Below, in pieces: positions 1-8,596 of a stretch of 49,551 bases of DNA. Both the position numbers and the translations under genes were made by a program. Source of the DNA: Clostridium sp. (GTDB taxonomy: Bacteria > Bacillota > Clostridia > Oscillospirales > Acutalibacteraceae); assembly GCA_023663865.1 (NCBI GenBank), contig JAMPGU010000015.1, positions 1 to 49,551 on the forward strand, in the 5' to 3' direction. The notes below the pieces were generated by a model that was not told the DNA's origin, ran no database searches, and was given only the letters and a program-made list of their open reading frames with translations. Positions within the stretch are counted from its first letter, which is position 1. Each line of letters begins with the position of its first letter.

Positions 1-47
1 AACTGCGAAGCACTTAAAATTATTAGATTTTTAGATAGAATAAGGCA

Positions 48-86
48 TAAAAATACCATCAGGCTGACGCCTGATGGTATTTTTTA
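48..86. terminator. Bidirectional intrinsic terminator
   Basis: A perfect 11-bp stem (54-64 pairing with 69-79) closes a 4-nt TGAC loop. It is followed by seven T on the plus strand and preceded by five A, so it can stop transcription from both sides. It would serve the minus-strand csoR-like gene and any plus-strand gene ending just outside the left edge. The first 47 bases hold no recognisable gene; short open frames from the left edge stop at 17, 34 and 87. Confidence 0.85.
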
Positions 87-136
87 ACGAAATTATAGCT
101 GAAAAGATGATGATTTTAAGCAACACTGCGTTATGG

Positions 137-163
137 CACCTCAGCTTTATCTCAGGTGTTTTT
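137..163 (+). terminator. Weak terminator-like hairpin
   Basis: An 8-bp stem with one mismatch (137-144 with 151-158) and a 6-nt loop is followed by five T on the plus strand. It lies just past the stop codon of the minus-strand gene, but its T tract faces the other way. It may be a second stop for leftward-neighbour transcripts or chance. Confidence 0.35.
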
Positions 164-164
164 A

Positions 165-458
165 TTATTTCATAAATTTGTCGATCGCGTTGTTCAGCTC
201 GTCAAGCATCTCTGAGTCGCCCTCTTCAATTGCGTGAACAATACAATGCTCAAGGTGATCCTTCAAAATTACCTTGCCTGTATTGTTAATGGCAGATTTT
301 ACTGCCGCCAGCTGAATTAAAACATCGCTGCAGTCCTCGCCGTCCTCTACCATTTGCTTTACCTTTTGCAGGTGACCGATAGCCTTGGCAAGTCTATTGG
401 TTACATCCTTTGTGTGTTTATGGTCGTGGGTGTGATTGTGTGAGTGATTATGGCTCAT
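165..458 (-). CDS. CsoR/FrmR/RcnR-family transcriptional repressor with His-rich N-terminus
   Basis: A 97-residue all-helical repressor of the DUF156 (CsoR/FrmR/RcnR/CstR) family, which binds operator DNA as a tetramer and releases it on metal, formaldehyde or persulfide binding. The sequence shows Cys43, His68 and Cys72, with the same 25- and 4-residue spacing as the CsoR Cu(I) ligands Cys-His-Cys. Residues 3 to 15 carry seven histidines at every second position, a feature closer to Ni/Co or Zn binding. Its ATG overlaps the TGA of the upstream metY-type gene by 4 bp (ATGA), so the two are translationally coupled. The effector cannot be told from sequence: copper is favoured by the Cys-His-Cys set, sulfur species by the neighbour. 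Confidence 0.9.
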   Translation of the reverse strand: MSHNHSHNHTHDHKHTKDVTNRLAKAIGHLQKVKQMVEDGEDCSDVLIQLAAVKSAINNTGKVILKDHLEHCIVHAIEEGDSEMLDELNNAIDKFMK

Positions 459-1723
459 ATTTTTTCCAGTGCCTGCTGAATATCGGCAATGATATCATCA
501 GCATCCTCAATGCCAACGCTGAAGCGAACTAAGTCAGGACTTACGCCGCATTCTGCAAGCTGCTGGTCGGTTAACTGACGATGCGTTGTAGATGCAGGAT
601 GCAGACAGCAGGTACGTGCATCAGCAACATGCGTTACAATTGCAGCTAACTTTAAGGAATCCATAAACACAGTGGCTGCTTCTCTTCCGCCCTTAATGCC
701 GAAGGAAACAACACCGCAGGTGCCGTTAGGCATATACTTCTGTGCAAGTGCATATTGCGCATCATCCTCAAGCATTGCACATTTTACCCAGTTAATTTTG
801 TCATTTGTTTTCAGATACTCTGCAACCCTTTTTGCATTTTCGCAGTGTCTCGGTATACGCAGGTGCAAGGTTTCAAGTCCGACATTTAACAGAAATGCAT
901 TCTGCGGAGCAGGGATTGAACCAAGGTCTCTCATAAGCTGAACAGTAGCCTTTGTTATATAAGCAGCCTCGCCGAAGGTATCTGTATAAGTAATGCCGTG
1001 ATAGCTGTCGTCAGGAGTAGTCAGTCCCGGGAATTTGTCGTTCTGTGTCCAATCAAATTTACCGCTGTCAACGACCACACCACCGATTGTGGAGGCGTGA
1101 CCCTCCATATATTTTGTAGTTGAATGTGTAACAATGTCACATCCGAATTCAAAGGGACGGCAATTGATAGGTGTAGCAAAGGTGTTATCAATAATGAGCG
1201 GAACACCGTTTGCATGAGCAACCTTGGCAAAACGTTCAATATCCAGAATATCAAGGCTGGGATTAGAAATGGTTTCACCAAATACAGCTTTTGTATTCGG
1301 CTTGAAGGCAGCCTGAATTTCCTCCTCTGTCGCCTGTGGGCTTACAAAGGTGAAGTCAATGCCCAGCTTACGCATTGTTACATTGAATAAATTGAAGGTA
1401 CCGCCGTAAATCGCAGAGGATGATACAATATGATCACCTGCCTGCGCAATGTTGAATACTGCATAAAAGTTAGCAGCCTGACCGGAAGAGGTCAGCATGC
1501 CTGCCACACCGCCCTCGAGCATTGCAATTTTCTTAGCAGCCCAGTCGCAGGTTGGATTTTGAAGACGGGAATAGAAGTATCCTGACTTTTTTAAGTCAAA
1601 AAGATCTCCCATTTCTTCACTTGAATCATATTTATATGTTGTGCTTTGTACAATAGGAATAACTCTCGGCTCACCATTTTTTGGCTCATAGCCGCCCTGT
1701 ACACAAATTGAACCAATATTCAT
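455..1723 (-). CDS. metY: O-acetylhomoserine sulfhydrylase (Cys/Met metabolism PLP enzyme)
   Basis: A 422-residue PLP-dependent enzyme of the Cys/Met metabolism family. It is expected to make homocysteine from O-acetylhomoserine and sulfide in the cytoplasm. The PLP-binding lysine is Lys204 in [11 protein letters not shown]; the upstream SSSAIYGGT (from residue 101) and IIDNTFATP (from 177) blocks are typical, and the length and the long loop after the lysine fit MetY better than the shorter MetB/MetC or methionine gamma-lyase. An AAAGGA-type ribosome site precedes the ATG. The gene lies 49 bp after the ApgM-like gene and overlaps the CsoR-like gene, suggesting one transcript around homoserine and sulfur metabolism. 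Methionine gamma-lyase activity cannot be fully excluded. Confidence 0.88.
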   Translation of the reverse strand: MNIGSICVQGGYEPKNGEPRVIPIVQSTTYKYDSSEEMGDLFDLKKSGYFYSRLQNPTCDWAAKKIAMLEGGVAGMLTSSGQAANFYAVFNIAQAGDHIVSSSAIYGGTFNLFNVTMRKLGIDFTFVSPQATEEEIQAAFKPNTKAVFGETISNPSLDILDIERFAKVAHANGVPLIIDNTFATPINCRPFEFGCDIVTHSTTKYMEGHASTIGGVVVDSGKFDWTQNDKFPGLTTPDDSYHGITYTDTFGEAAYITKATVQLMRDLGSIPAPQNAFLLNVGLETLHLRIPRHCENAKRVAEYLKTNDKINWVKCAMLEDDAQYALAQKYMPNGTCGVVSFGIKGGREAATVFMDSLKLAAIVTHVADARTCCLHPASTTHRQLTDQQLAECGVSPDLVRFSVGIEDADDIIADIQQALEKI

Positions 1724-1772
1724 AGCTTATATCCTTTCATTTGCAGTCATTGTTTAGAATGTAAATTATTAT

Positions 1773-2981
1773 TTAGTCCTCTAAAAAATGCTTCATTATG
1801 CTTGGACCGTGGTCAATGTAATTGCCGGTGTTTTTAGCTGTTTCTTCGTTGATGGTTTCAACACCGTCAATTTCATTATTTTTGTGATAAATCAAATAAG
1901 GTACCGGGTCACTTGCGTGGGTGCGTGTAACAATCGGTGTTGGATGGTCAGGTAAAATCATAATTTTGTAATCATCAAATTTTTCAAGACCCTTAAACAG
2001 AATAGGCAAAACACGCTCGTCAATCAGCTCAATGGCTCTAACCTTATTTTCAGGCTCGTTTCTGTGACCGCATTCGTCAGGTGCTTCGAAATGAATATAA
2101 ACCAAATCATTTCGGTCAAGCAGTTCGATACCGGCATTTGCCTTGCCCTCAAAGTTGGTGTCAATATAGCCGGTTGCACCCTCAACCTCAGCGACCTCCA
2201 TTTTCGCACAGCCGCCGATGCCCTTAATGAGGTCAACAGCAGATACAACAGCACCTTTAATTCCATAAATATCTTCAAAGGGAGACAGTGCAGGTCTTTT
2301 GCCCTCACCCCACAGCCAAATGGAGTTAGCAGGTTTCTTGCCTGCTTCTTTTCTGGCAATGTTCACAGGATGATCCTTTAACAAATCATAGCTCTTTTTC
2401 ATAAGTGCAATCAGCTTCTGCGCATTGTCAGCAGTTGAAAGATGCTCTGTAATAACCTTGCCGGTAATATCGTGAGGCGGTGTCATTTTGCCAAGCTCGG
2501 TAGTACCATTGTCCCAGATTAAGCAGTGTCGATAGGATACACCCGGATAGAATTTGAATTCATCCGTACCCAGCTTTTCATCAATATACTTTATAAGAAT
2601 TTCTGCTTCCTCAGTGGAAATATCATCAGCACAGTAATCCTCAATCGTTTTTTTCTCATAAGGCAAATCGTCCTCGGAAAGAGTAACCAGATTTGTTCTC
2701 AGTGAAACGTCAGTAGGCTTCATATCAATGCCGATAGATGCAGCCTCCAGCGGACTTCTGCCTGTGTAGTATTTCATTGGGTCAAAGCCCATAACACTCA
2801 TATTTGCAACGTCACTGCCCGGCTTTAAGCCCTCAGCAACAGTTCGGATTAAGCCTACCTCAGCCTTGGATGCCAGCATATCCATATTAGGCTTTTTTGC
2901 ACACATCATAGGTGTTTTGCCATCAAGGGCAGGTACGGGATAGTCAGCCATACCGTCATATAATACAACCACGTATTTCAT
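1773..2981 (-). CDS. ApgM-family phosphoglycerate mutase, possible alternative homoserine kinase
   Basis: A 402-residue member of the alkaline-phosphatase superfamily, archaeal-type cofactor-independent phosphoglycerate mutase branch. Visible active-site features are Asp9 (YDGMAD), the phospho-acceptor Ser62 (GSDVANMSVMG) and a C-terminal LPDHPTP block followed by a histidine and DPVPYL. An ATG five codons upstream (2996) exists, but its own ATGGAG supplies the GGAG ribosome site 9 nt ahead of the ATG at 2981, so the later start is chosen. Bacterial members of this branch include a proposed homoserine kinase group found in genomes lacking ThrB. The adjacent MetY gene, which also draws on homoserine, supports that reading here, but glycolytic mutase activity remains possible. 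Confidence 0.85.
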   Translation of the reverse strand: MKYVVVLYDGMADYPVPALDGKTPMMCAKKPNMDMLASKAEVGLIRTVAEGLKPGSDVANMSVMGFDPMKYYTGRSPLEAASIGIDMKPTDVSLRTNLVTLSEDDLPYEKKTIEDYCADDISTEEAEILIKYIDEKLGTDEFKFYPGVSYRHCLIWDNGTTELGKMTPPHDITGKVITEHLSTADNAQKLIALMKKSYDLLKDHPVNIARKEAGKKPANSIWLWGEGKRPALSPFEDIYGIKGAVVSAVDLIKGIGGCAKMEVAEVEGATGYIDTNFEGKANAGIELLDRNDLVYIHFEAPDECGHRNEPENKVRAIELIDERVLPILFKGLEKFDDYKIMILPDHPTPIVTRTHASDPVPYLIYHKNNEIDGVETINEETAKNTGNYIDHGPSIMKHFLED

Positions 2982-3000
2982 ACTAATTAACTCCATATTA

Positions 3001-3107
3001 TTTTAGTGAATAATGAATAGTGAAGAATGAATAATTAATGGTCTGCGACGCAATTATAATCAAAACGACTTTGTCGTCTTCCTTGATTATTCATTCTTCA
3101 TTCTTAA
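3001..3107. repeat. Palindromic intergenic element (MITE-like), may also end purL
   Basis: The spacer between purL and the ApgM-like gene is one large imperfect palindrome. Arms 3021-3038 and 3083-3100 match at 17 of 18 positions. A smaller perfect hairpin (ACGAC TTT GTCGT, 3065-3077) sits between them, with four T after it on the minus strand. The arms contain GAATAAT/GAAGAATGAAT repeats. It has the look of a small non-coding mobile palindrome that can act as a purL terminator; copy number is unknown. Confidence 0.55.
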
Positions 3108-6100
3108 TTACTTAAAGTAATTAACTCCGCCTTCAAATATCTTCATATCCTTCTCAAACGGAACATTTGCATAAAGGTCATTGCCCTTTCGTTCACTGTG
3201 ACCCATCTTGCCGAGTACTCTGCCGTCAGGTGAGGTAATACCCTCAACAGCACATACAGAGCCGTTCGGGTTAAATGGCATATCGTCAACAGGTGTGCCG
3301 TCAAGATTTACATATTGTGTAGCAACCTGACCATTCTCAATAAGTTTTTTCATAACATCGTCATCAGCAACAAAGCGGCCCTCGCCGTGGCTGATTGGAA
3401 CTGCGAAAACATCACCTGCGTTAACACCGCTGAACCAAGGTGACTTAACACTTGAAATTCTGGTGTAAGCCATTTGTGATATATGTCTGCCGATTGTGTT
3501 GAAGGTAAGAGTCGGATCGTTTTCCTTAATGTCTCTTATTTCACCATATGGAACCAATCCCAGCTTTATGAGCGCCTGGAAACCATTGCATATTCCCAGC
3601 ATCAGTCCGTCACGGCAGTTTAGAAGCTGTGTAACTGCTTCCTTAACCTTTGGATTTCTGAATGTGGTAGCAATGAACTTACCTGAACCCTCAGGCTCGT
3701 CACCGCCGCTGAAGCCGCCGGGCAGCATAATAATTTGTGAAGATTCAATTTCCTTAACCATTTTGTCAATGGTTTCGTTGATTGCAGATGATGACAGGTT
3801 GTTAACCACAAGGATAGATGCCTCTGCACCTGCCTTTTCAAAAGCTCTTGCCGTGTCTATTTCACAATTTGTTCCCGGGAATGCAGGGATGAATACCTTT
3901 GGCTTAGCAACCTTATTCTTAGCAACAAAGATAGAACGTTCTTTATAAAGAGGAACATCGTAAGGCATTCTTGCCTTTTTGCCTGAGTCAGTTGCAAATA
4001 CTTTTTCGAGCTTACCTGTCCAAGCATCAATAAGCTCATCAACAGTCTGAACAACACCGTCAATAATGAATATGCCGTTACTGTTTACTGTACCAAGTGT
4101 AATTCCGTCATAATCGTCAGCATTTGCAAGCTCAACAACAAAGCTGGCTTCCTTAGCTGCAAATAAAGTTTCCTTATCAAGACCCTGTTCAAAGGTGAAG
4201 CCGAGCTTGTTGCCGAAGGCCATCTTACAGATACAAGCAGCAGCACCGCCCTCTTTTACAACAGAGGCAGCAAGAATTTTACCGCTGCGTACGCCCTCAT
4301 AAACCTTAACCATAAGTGCCATAGCCTTGTCAAAATCAGGAAGTCCTGAATTTTCATCTACAGGCAGCGGCAGCAGCTTAACAACAGAGCCGGACTGCTT
4401 GAACTGAGCAGAAACAGTTTTGGATGCTTCGCTCATACCCACTGCAAAGGATACCAGTGTCGGCGGAACATCAAGCTCGTTGAAGCTTCCGCTCATAGAG
4501 TCCTTTCCGCCGATAGAAGCACATTTGTAGCCCATTTGTGCTTTTAATGCACCAAGCAGAGCAGCGGTAGGCTTGCCCCAGCGTTCGGGTACATCGTGCA
4601 GTCTCTCAAAATATTCCTGGAATGTCAGCTTAGCATCTGCAGGGTTACAGCCGACAACAGCCAGCTTAGCAAGGGATTCACTTACCGCAAATGCAGCGGA
4701 ATGGAATGGTGACCAGCGGGAAAGCTTTGGTATAAATCCATATGCCATTACGGTTGCTGTGTCTGTCTCACCCTCAAGGAGAGGAATTTTTGCAACCATT
4801 GCATCCTCAGGTGTCAGCTGATATTTACCTGCATAAGGCATTAATACGGTTGATGCACCGATTGAGGAGTCAAAGCGCTCAACCAATCCCTTTTGTGAGC
4901 AAACCTCAAGTCTGGACAAATTTGCTTTAAGTGCTTCTGCATTTGTTAAATCAGCGAGACATTCGGGCACAAGCTTAGTGTAGTTTTGTGTGTCGTCAAC
5001 AGCTGTGATTTCAGCCTTAGCGTGCTGGGTAACACCATTTGTATTCAGGAAGTCACGTGACAAATCAACAATTTTGTCACCTCTCCAGGTCATTTCAAGT
5101 CTGTTTTCATCCGTTACAACAGCAACAGGGGTTGCCTCAAGGTTTTCTTCGTTAGAAAGCTGAATGAATTTATCAACATCATTTTTATCAAGTACAACAG
5201 CCATACGCTCCTGAGATTCACTGATAGCAAGCTCTGTGCCGTCAAGACCATCGTATTTTTTAGGAACCTTGTCAAGGTCAATTTTCAGTCCGTCTGCAAG
5301 CTCACCGATAGCAACGGATACACCGCCTGCACCAAAGTCGTTGCAGCGCTTAATCATTTTTGCAACCTCTGCCTTGCGGAAGAGACGCTGAATTTTACGC
5401 TCGGTAGGAGGATTACCCTTCTGTACCTCAGCACCGCAGGTTTCGATAGAAGAACTGTCGTGCGCTTTGGAAGAGCCTGTTGCACCGCCGCAGCCGTCAC
5501 GTCCGGTTTTGCCGCCCAGCAGAACAATAATATCATCCTTCTGCGGACATTCGCGGATTACGTTTTCCTTAGGGGATGCACCGATTACAGCACCGATTTC
5601 CATTCTCTTAGCAACATAGCCGTCATCATACAGCTCTGTTACCTGACCGGTTGCCAGTCCGATTTGGTTACCATAGCTGGAATATCCGGCAGCAGCACCT
5701 GTAGTGATTTTGCTTTGAGGCAGCTTTGCATCAAGTGTTTCTTCAAAAGGTGTTGTTGGGTCACCTGAACCGGTAACACGCATAGCCTGATATACATAAG
5801 CTCTGCCTGACAGCGGGTCACGGATTGCACCGCCAAGACAGGTAGCAGCACCGCCGAAAGGCTCAATTTCTGTTGGATGGTTGTGGGTTTCGTTCTTAAA
5901 CTGAACAAGCCACTGCTCTGTTTTGCCGTCGATAACAACAGGAACTTCAATTGAGCAGGCGTTGATTTCTTCACTTTCATCAAGATTTGTAAGAAGCCCG
6001 CGCTTTTTGAGTGCCTTTGTACCGATGCATGCCATATCCATCAGGCAGACAATTTTATCTCTGTCGCCGTAAACCTCTTTGCGGATATCAAAATACTCGT

Positions 6101-6860
6101 TCAAAGCTGCTTCAATAGCCTTGTTATATTTGCTTTCATCAATTTTAATTTCATCAAGCTCTGTAGCAAAGGTGGTGTGTCTGCAATGGTCAGACCAATA
6201 GGTGTCAATAACTTTCAGCTCAGTCAGGCTTGGGTCTCTGTTTTCATCATTTTTAAAGTAATCTCTTACCCAGCAAAGGTCAGCAACGCTCATTGCAAAG
6301 CCCATTGATGCATGGTAAGCTGCAATTTCGTCATCGCTTTTTGCAATGAATCCGCTGATGCGAACGATGTCTGCTGGAACGTCACTCTTCAAATCAAGTG
6401 ATTCCGGCATATCCATAGACGCGATACGGGATTCAACAGGGTTGATAATATAAGATTTGATTTTTTCAAATTCCTCATCGGTAATATCGCCCTTAACAGC
6501 AATTACCTTAGCTGATAATACATCAGGACACTCGCCTGCAGTAAGCAGCTGAATACACTGTGCTGCAGAGTCAGCTCTCTGGTCATACTGACCCGGCAGA
6601 TATTCTGTTGCAAAATATCTCCAGTCATCAGGAATTACAAGCTCGCTGTACACATTGTCAAGATTCGGCTCAGAAAGGATTGTTTTAACTGCAGCGTTAA
6701 ATTCCTCCTCGCTTAATCCCTGTGCATCGTAGCGGTTGATTAATCTTAAATCTTCAAGATTGGTAATTCCGACATTGCTCTGCAAGTCTGCTAAAATCTG
6801 ACCTGCTTCGATATCGTTACCCTTTTTCTTCTCTACAAATACACGAAAAACATTTGCCAT
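3108..6860 (-). CDS. purL: Phosphoribosylformylglycinamidine synthase, one-chain
   Basis: A 1250-residue one-chain FGAM synthase, converting FGAR, glutamine and ATP to FGAM in the fourth step of purine synthesis. The N-terminal synthase region has KNETHNHPTEIEPFGGAATC and two AIRS-like halves. From about residue 985 the glutamine amidotransferase domain begins (IPAFPGTNCEID); its nucleophile is the Cys of LGICNGFQ near residue 1088, with the catalytic His-Glu in ISHGEGRF. Many Firmicutes split this enzyme into PurS, PurQ and PurL; the fused long form is common in Clostridia. The start is fixed by GGAG 8 nt upstream. No other purine gene is nearby, so it appears to be transcribed alone, and no purine riboswitch was seen upstream. 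Confidence 0.97.
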   Translation of the reverse strand: MANVFRVFVEKKKGNDIEAGQILADLQSNVGITNLEDLRLINRYDAQGLSEEEFNAAVKTILSEPNLDNVYSELVIPDDWRYFATEYLPGQYDQRADSAAQCIQLLTAGECPDVLSAKVIAVKGDITDEEFEKIKSYIINPVESRIASMDMPESLDLKSDVPADIVRISGFIAKSDDEIAAYHASMGFAMSVADLCWVRDYFKNDENRDPSLTELKVIDTYWSDHCRHTTFATELDEIKIDESKYNKAIEAALNEYFDIRKEVYGDRDKIVCLMDMACIGTKALKKRGLLTNLDESEEINACSIEVPVVIDGKTEQWLVQFKNETHNHPTEIEPFGGAATCLGGAIRDPLSGRAYVYQAMRVTGSGDPTTPFEETLDAKLPQSKITTGAAAGYSSYGNQIGLATGQVTELYDDGYVAKRMEIGAVIGASPKENVIRECPQKDDIIVLLGGKTGRDGCGGATGSSKAHDSSSIETCGAEVQKGNPPTERKIQRLFRKAEVAKMIKRCNDFGAGGVSVAIGELADGLKIDLDKVPKKYDGLDGTELAISESQERMAVVLDKNDVDKFIQLSNEENLEATPVAVVTDENRLEMTWRGDKIVDLSRDFLNTNGVTQHAKAEITAVDDTQNYTKLVPECLADLTNAEALKANLSRLEVCSQKGLVERFDSSIGASTVLMPYAGKYQLTPEDAMVAKIPLLEGETDTATVMAYGFIPKLSRWSPFHSAAFAVSESLAKLAVVGCNPADAKLTFQEYFERLHDVPERWGKPTAALLGALKAQMGYKCASIGGKDSMSGSFNELDVPPTLVSFAVGMSEASKTVSAQFKQSGSVVKLLPLPVDENSGLPDFDKAMALMVKVYEGVRSGKILAASVVKEGGAAACICKMAFGNKLGFTFEQGLDKETLFAAKEASFVVELANADDYDGITLGTVNSNGIFIIDGVVQTVDELIDAWTGKLEKVFATDSGKKARMPYDVPLYKERSIFVAKNKVAKPKVFIPAFPGTNCEIDTARAFEKAGAEASILVVNNLSSSAINETIDKMVKEIESSQIIMLPGGFSGGDEPEGSGKFIATTFRNPKVKEAVTQLLNCRDGLMLGICNGFQALIKLGLVPYGEIRDIKENDPTLTFNTIGRHISQMAYTRISSVKSPWFSGVNAGDVFAVPISHGEGRFVADDDVMKKLIENGQVATQYVNLDGTPVDDMPFNPNGSVCAVEGITSPDGRVLGKMGHSERKGNDLYANVPFEKDMKIFEGGVNYFK

Positions 6861-7217
6861 TTGTATTCTCCTTGATATTATAAATATTGAAAATTACAAT
6901 ACTCGTAATTATACTTTTACTATTCTAGCACAAAAAGTCTGAAATGCCTATACTAAATTTTAAACTTTTTAAGATTTTTATTAAATAATTTTAACGTATG
7001 ATAAACACAGGATTTTCTGTGAAAAGGTGTCCCGTTAATTCCTATTCATTTTCGCGCTGTGTTTGATAAAAATTTCACAAATAATTCATACAATCTCTTC
7101 AATCTTTTAATTTTTTGTGATATAATATCAACGCGAGTAACTGATTATTTATTTGATAGTACGGCAAAAAGTGCTATAATTCATTTTCAGTGAATATGTA
7201 TGGAAAGGGGTGACACT
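6861..7217. other. Divergent intergenic region purL / PAS gene
   Basis: This 357-bp AT-rich gap separates two divergent genes. It contains an AATTAC/GTAATT inverted repeat (6893-6911), a small CACAG/CTGTG hairpin (7006-7021) and a longer-range AAACACAG/CTGTGTTT pair (7003-7010 with 7057-7064). The plus-strand promoter lies at its right end. A purL promoter must lie near the left end, but no clear pair of hexamers was identified. No open frame or structured RNA was recognised. Confidence 0.5.
7153..7180 (+). promoter_or_regulatory. Sigma-A-type promoter of the PAS gene
   Basis: TTGATA (7153-7158) and a perfect TATAAT (7175-7180) are separated by 16 bp, placing the transcript start about 30 nt ahead of the chosen ATG. 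Another TATAAT occurs at 7121-7126 without a good -35 box. Confidence 0.7.
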
Positions 7218-8354
7218 ATGTTAGAAAATATTGATGACGCAGCATACGAGGTTGAATTTATGAACCTTGTAGTGGATAAGGCTGATAATCTAAAGGTTGT
7301 GGACTCAGATAGTCATTTCAGTGAATTTACCGGTGTCCACCCGTCTAAGATAAAGCAGGGTAAGCTGTTCCTTCACGATTTTATCAAGCCTGCTTACCGC
7401 GAGCAGATAATGAAAATATTGTGCAGAAAAAATTCACCTTATGTTTATTTTGATGCAGAATTTATAGATAAAGACGGCGATGAGGTTGTCATTTACTGCA
7501 CCGGGCAGAATTGGGATAACTCTACGCTTTGCCGTCTGACACTGGCTGACGTGTCCAAATCTCAGCAAAAGCAGGAGCAGCTCAAGCAGCAGGCGCAGGA
7601 GATGGATCATCTTATAGATATGGTAACCGGCGGTGTCGGCTTGTTTAAGGTTACAAACGATATGCACATTGATGTGCTTTATTTAAACGAGGGTGCCTGC
7701 AAGCTGTTCGGCACAGCAAAATCTTCGTACAAAAAGCAGAATTACCGTCTGGATGAGCTGATTCACCAGGAGGATAAAACCATTGTTTTTCAGGCTATCG
7801 GCAAGGCAATGGCAACCAATGAGCCTATAGAGATGGAGCTTCGAACGATTGTACATAAGAATGAATACAGATGGTGCAAATTCAATGCGGCAATTCAGAA
7901 TTATGATACAGCTAAAAATCCGATTTTTCACGCAATGTTTACGGATATCACCAATGTAAAAAAGGCGGAGGAAGAGGCTGACCAAATGTATGAGCAGCTT
8001 TCTACCCTGTTCAAAAATCTGCCTACTCCGATTTTCTCCGCCAGTGTGGAAAGTCCGCTGATACTGAATCTTGTAAGCGAAGATTTTATGAAATTCCTTG
8101 GATATTCAAGGTCTATGCTGTTTGATGATCACGGCGGCAGGCTTGCTGATTTTATGCTGGAGCGTGAGATAAAATATGTTGAGGCGAACATAAAAAAGCA
8201 GATGGAGTCAAGTGACGATATATCCATTCGTTATTCTATCAGAACCCACGGCGGAAAGTATGTTACGGTTGAGGATAACAGAAAAATTATCAATCAGGAT
8301 GACGGCACAAAATCTATGCTCTGCAGCTTAAAACCGGTTATGAACGAGTTCTGA
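7218..8354 (+). CDS. Three-PAS-domain sensory protein without output domain
   Basis: A 378-residue soluble protein made of three PAS-like folds, roughly residues 10-115, 135-255 and 265-378. They are joined by short charged helices, one Gln/Lys-rich (near 112-135) and one after the DITNVKKAEEEA motif that typically ends a PAC segment. No histidine kinase, GGDEF, EAL, HTH or phosphatase domain follows. An ATG at 7200 is in frame, but GGAAAGGGG sits 7 nt ahead of the ATG at 7218, so the latter is used. It is monocistronic, between its own promoter and a strong terminator. It could modulate a partner kinase or cyclase by protein contact; the ligand is unknown. Confidence 0.8.
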   Translation: MLENIDDAAYEVEFMNLVVDKADNLKVVDSDSHFSEFTGVHPSKIKQGKLFLHDFIKPAYREQIMKILCRKNSPYVYFDAEFIDKDGDEVVIYCTGQNWDNSTLCRLTLADVSKSQQKQEQLKQQAQEMDHLIDMVTGGVGLFKVTNDMHIDVLYLNEGACKLFGTAKSSYKKQNYRLDELIHQEDKTIVFQAIGKAMATNEPIEMELRTIVHKNEYRWCKFNAAIQNYDTAKNPIFHAMFTDITNVKKAEEEADQMYEQLSTLFKNLPTPIFSASVESPLILNLVSEDFMKFLGYSRSMLFDDHGGRLADFMLEREIKYVEANIKKQMESSDDISIRYSIRTHGGKYVTVEDNRKIINQDDGTKSMLCSLKPVMNEF

Positions 8355-8385
8355 AGTGCAGAAAAAATGAAATAAAAATTTGCTA

Positions 8386-8428
8386 AAATAAACGACAAAG
8401 AGCGCTTCTTTTGTCGTTTATTTTTTTG
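8386..8428 (+). terminator. Strong intrinsic terminator after PAS gene
   Basis: A 14-bp AT-rich stem (AATAAACGACAAAG pairing with its complement, one bulged T) closes an 8-nt loop and runs into a long T tract ending at 8427. The A-rich left arm makes it usable in both directions. Confidence 0.85.
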
Positions 8429-8505
8429 TAGAAAAACGTCGGTTTTTAGTAATAATAGACAATTGAGCATCAAAAAATTTGGACATATTGACGATGTTAC
8501 TTTTG

Positions 8506-8534
8506 TTGAATAATCAAACAAAATAGTTTATAAT
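8506..8534 (+). promoter_or_regulatory. Promoter of the giant surface protein
   Basis: TTGAAT (8506-8511), 17 bp, then TATAAT (8529-8534). The predicted 5' leader is about 55 nt and ends in AAGGAG ahead of the ATG at 8597. Confidence 0.7.
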
Positions 8535-8596
8535 TTACTTAATAGTATATTTTTAGTTTACAATTAGTATACAAAAGGTAATAAGGAGAACAAGCT

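Noticed and set aside
1..87. Short plus-strand frame entering from the left edge and ending at 87
   Set aside because: It would run through the terminator stem; a real upstream gene more likely stops at 17 or 34. Too short to call.
672..1390. Open frames on the plus strand opposite metY
   Set aside because: They lie entirely inside a well-conserved enzyme gene, lack ribosome sites and have no recognisable product.
1724..1772. Possible SAM riboswitch or T-box ahead of metY
   Set aside because: The gap is only 49 bp, too short for either, and no structured leader is visible ahead of the ApgM gene either.
3496..5983. Several open frames of 60-150 codons on both strands inside purL
   Set aside because: They are shadows of the PurL frame; their composition is that of antisense or shifted coding DNA.
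6861..7217. Possible purine riboswitch or PurR box upstream of purL
   Set aside because: The conserved purine-riboswitch core was not found on the minus strand, and no convincing PurR-type repeat was seen; only short unrelated hairpins are present.
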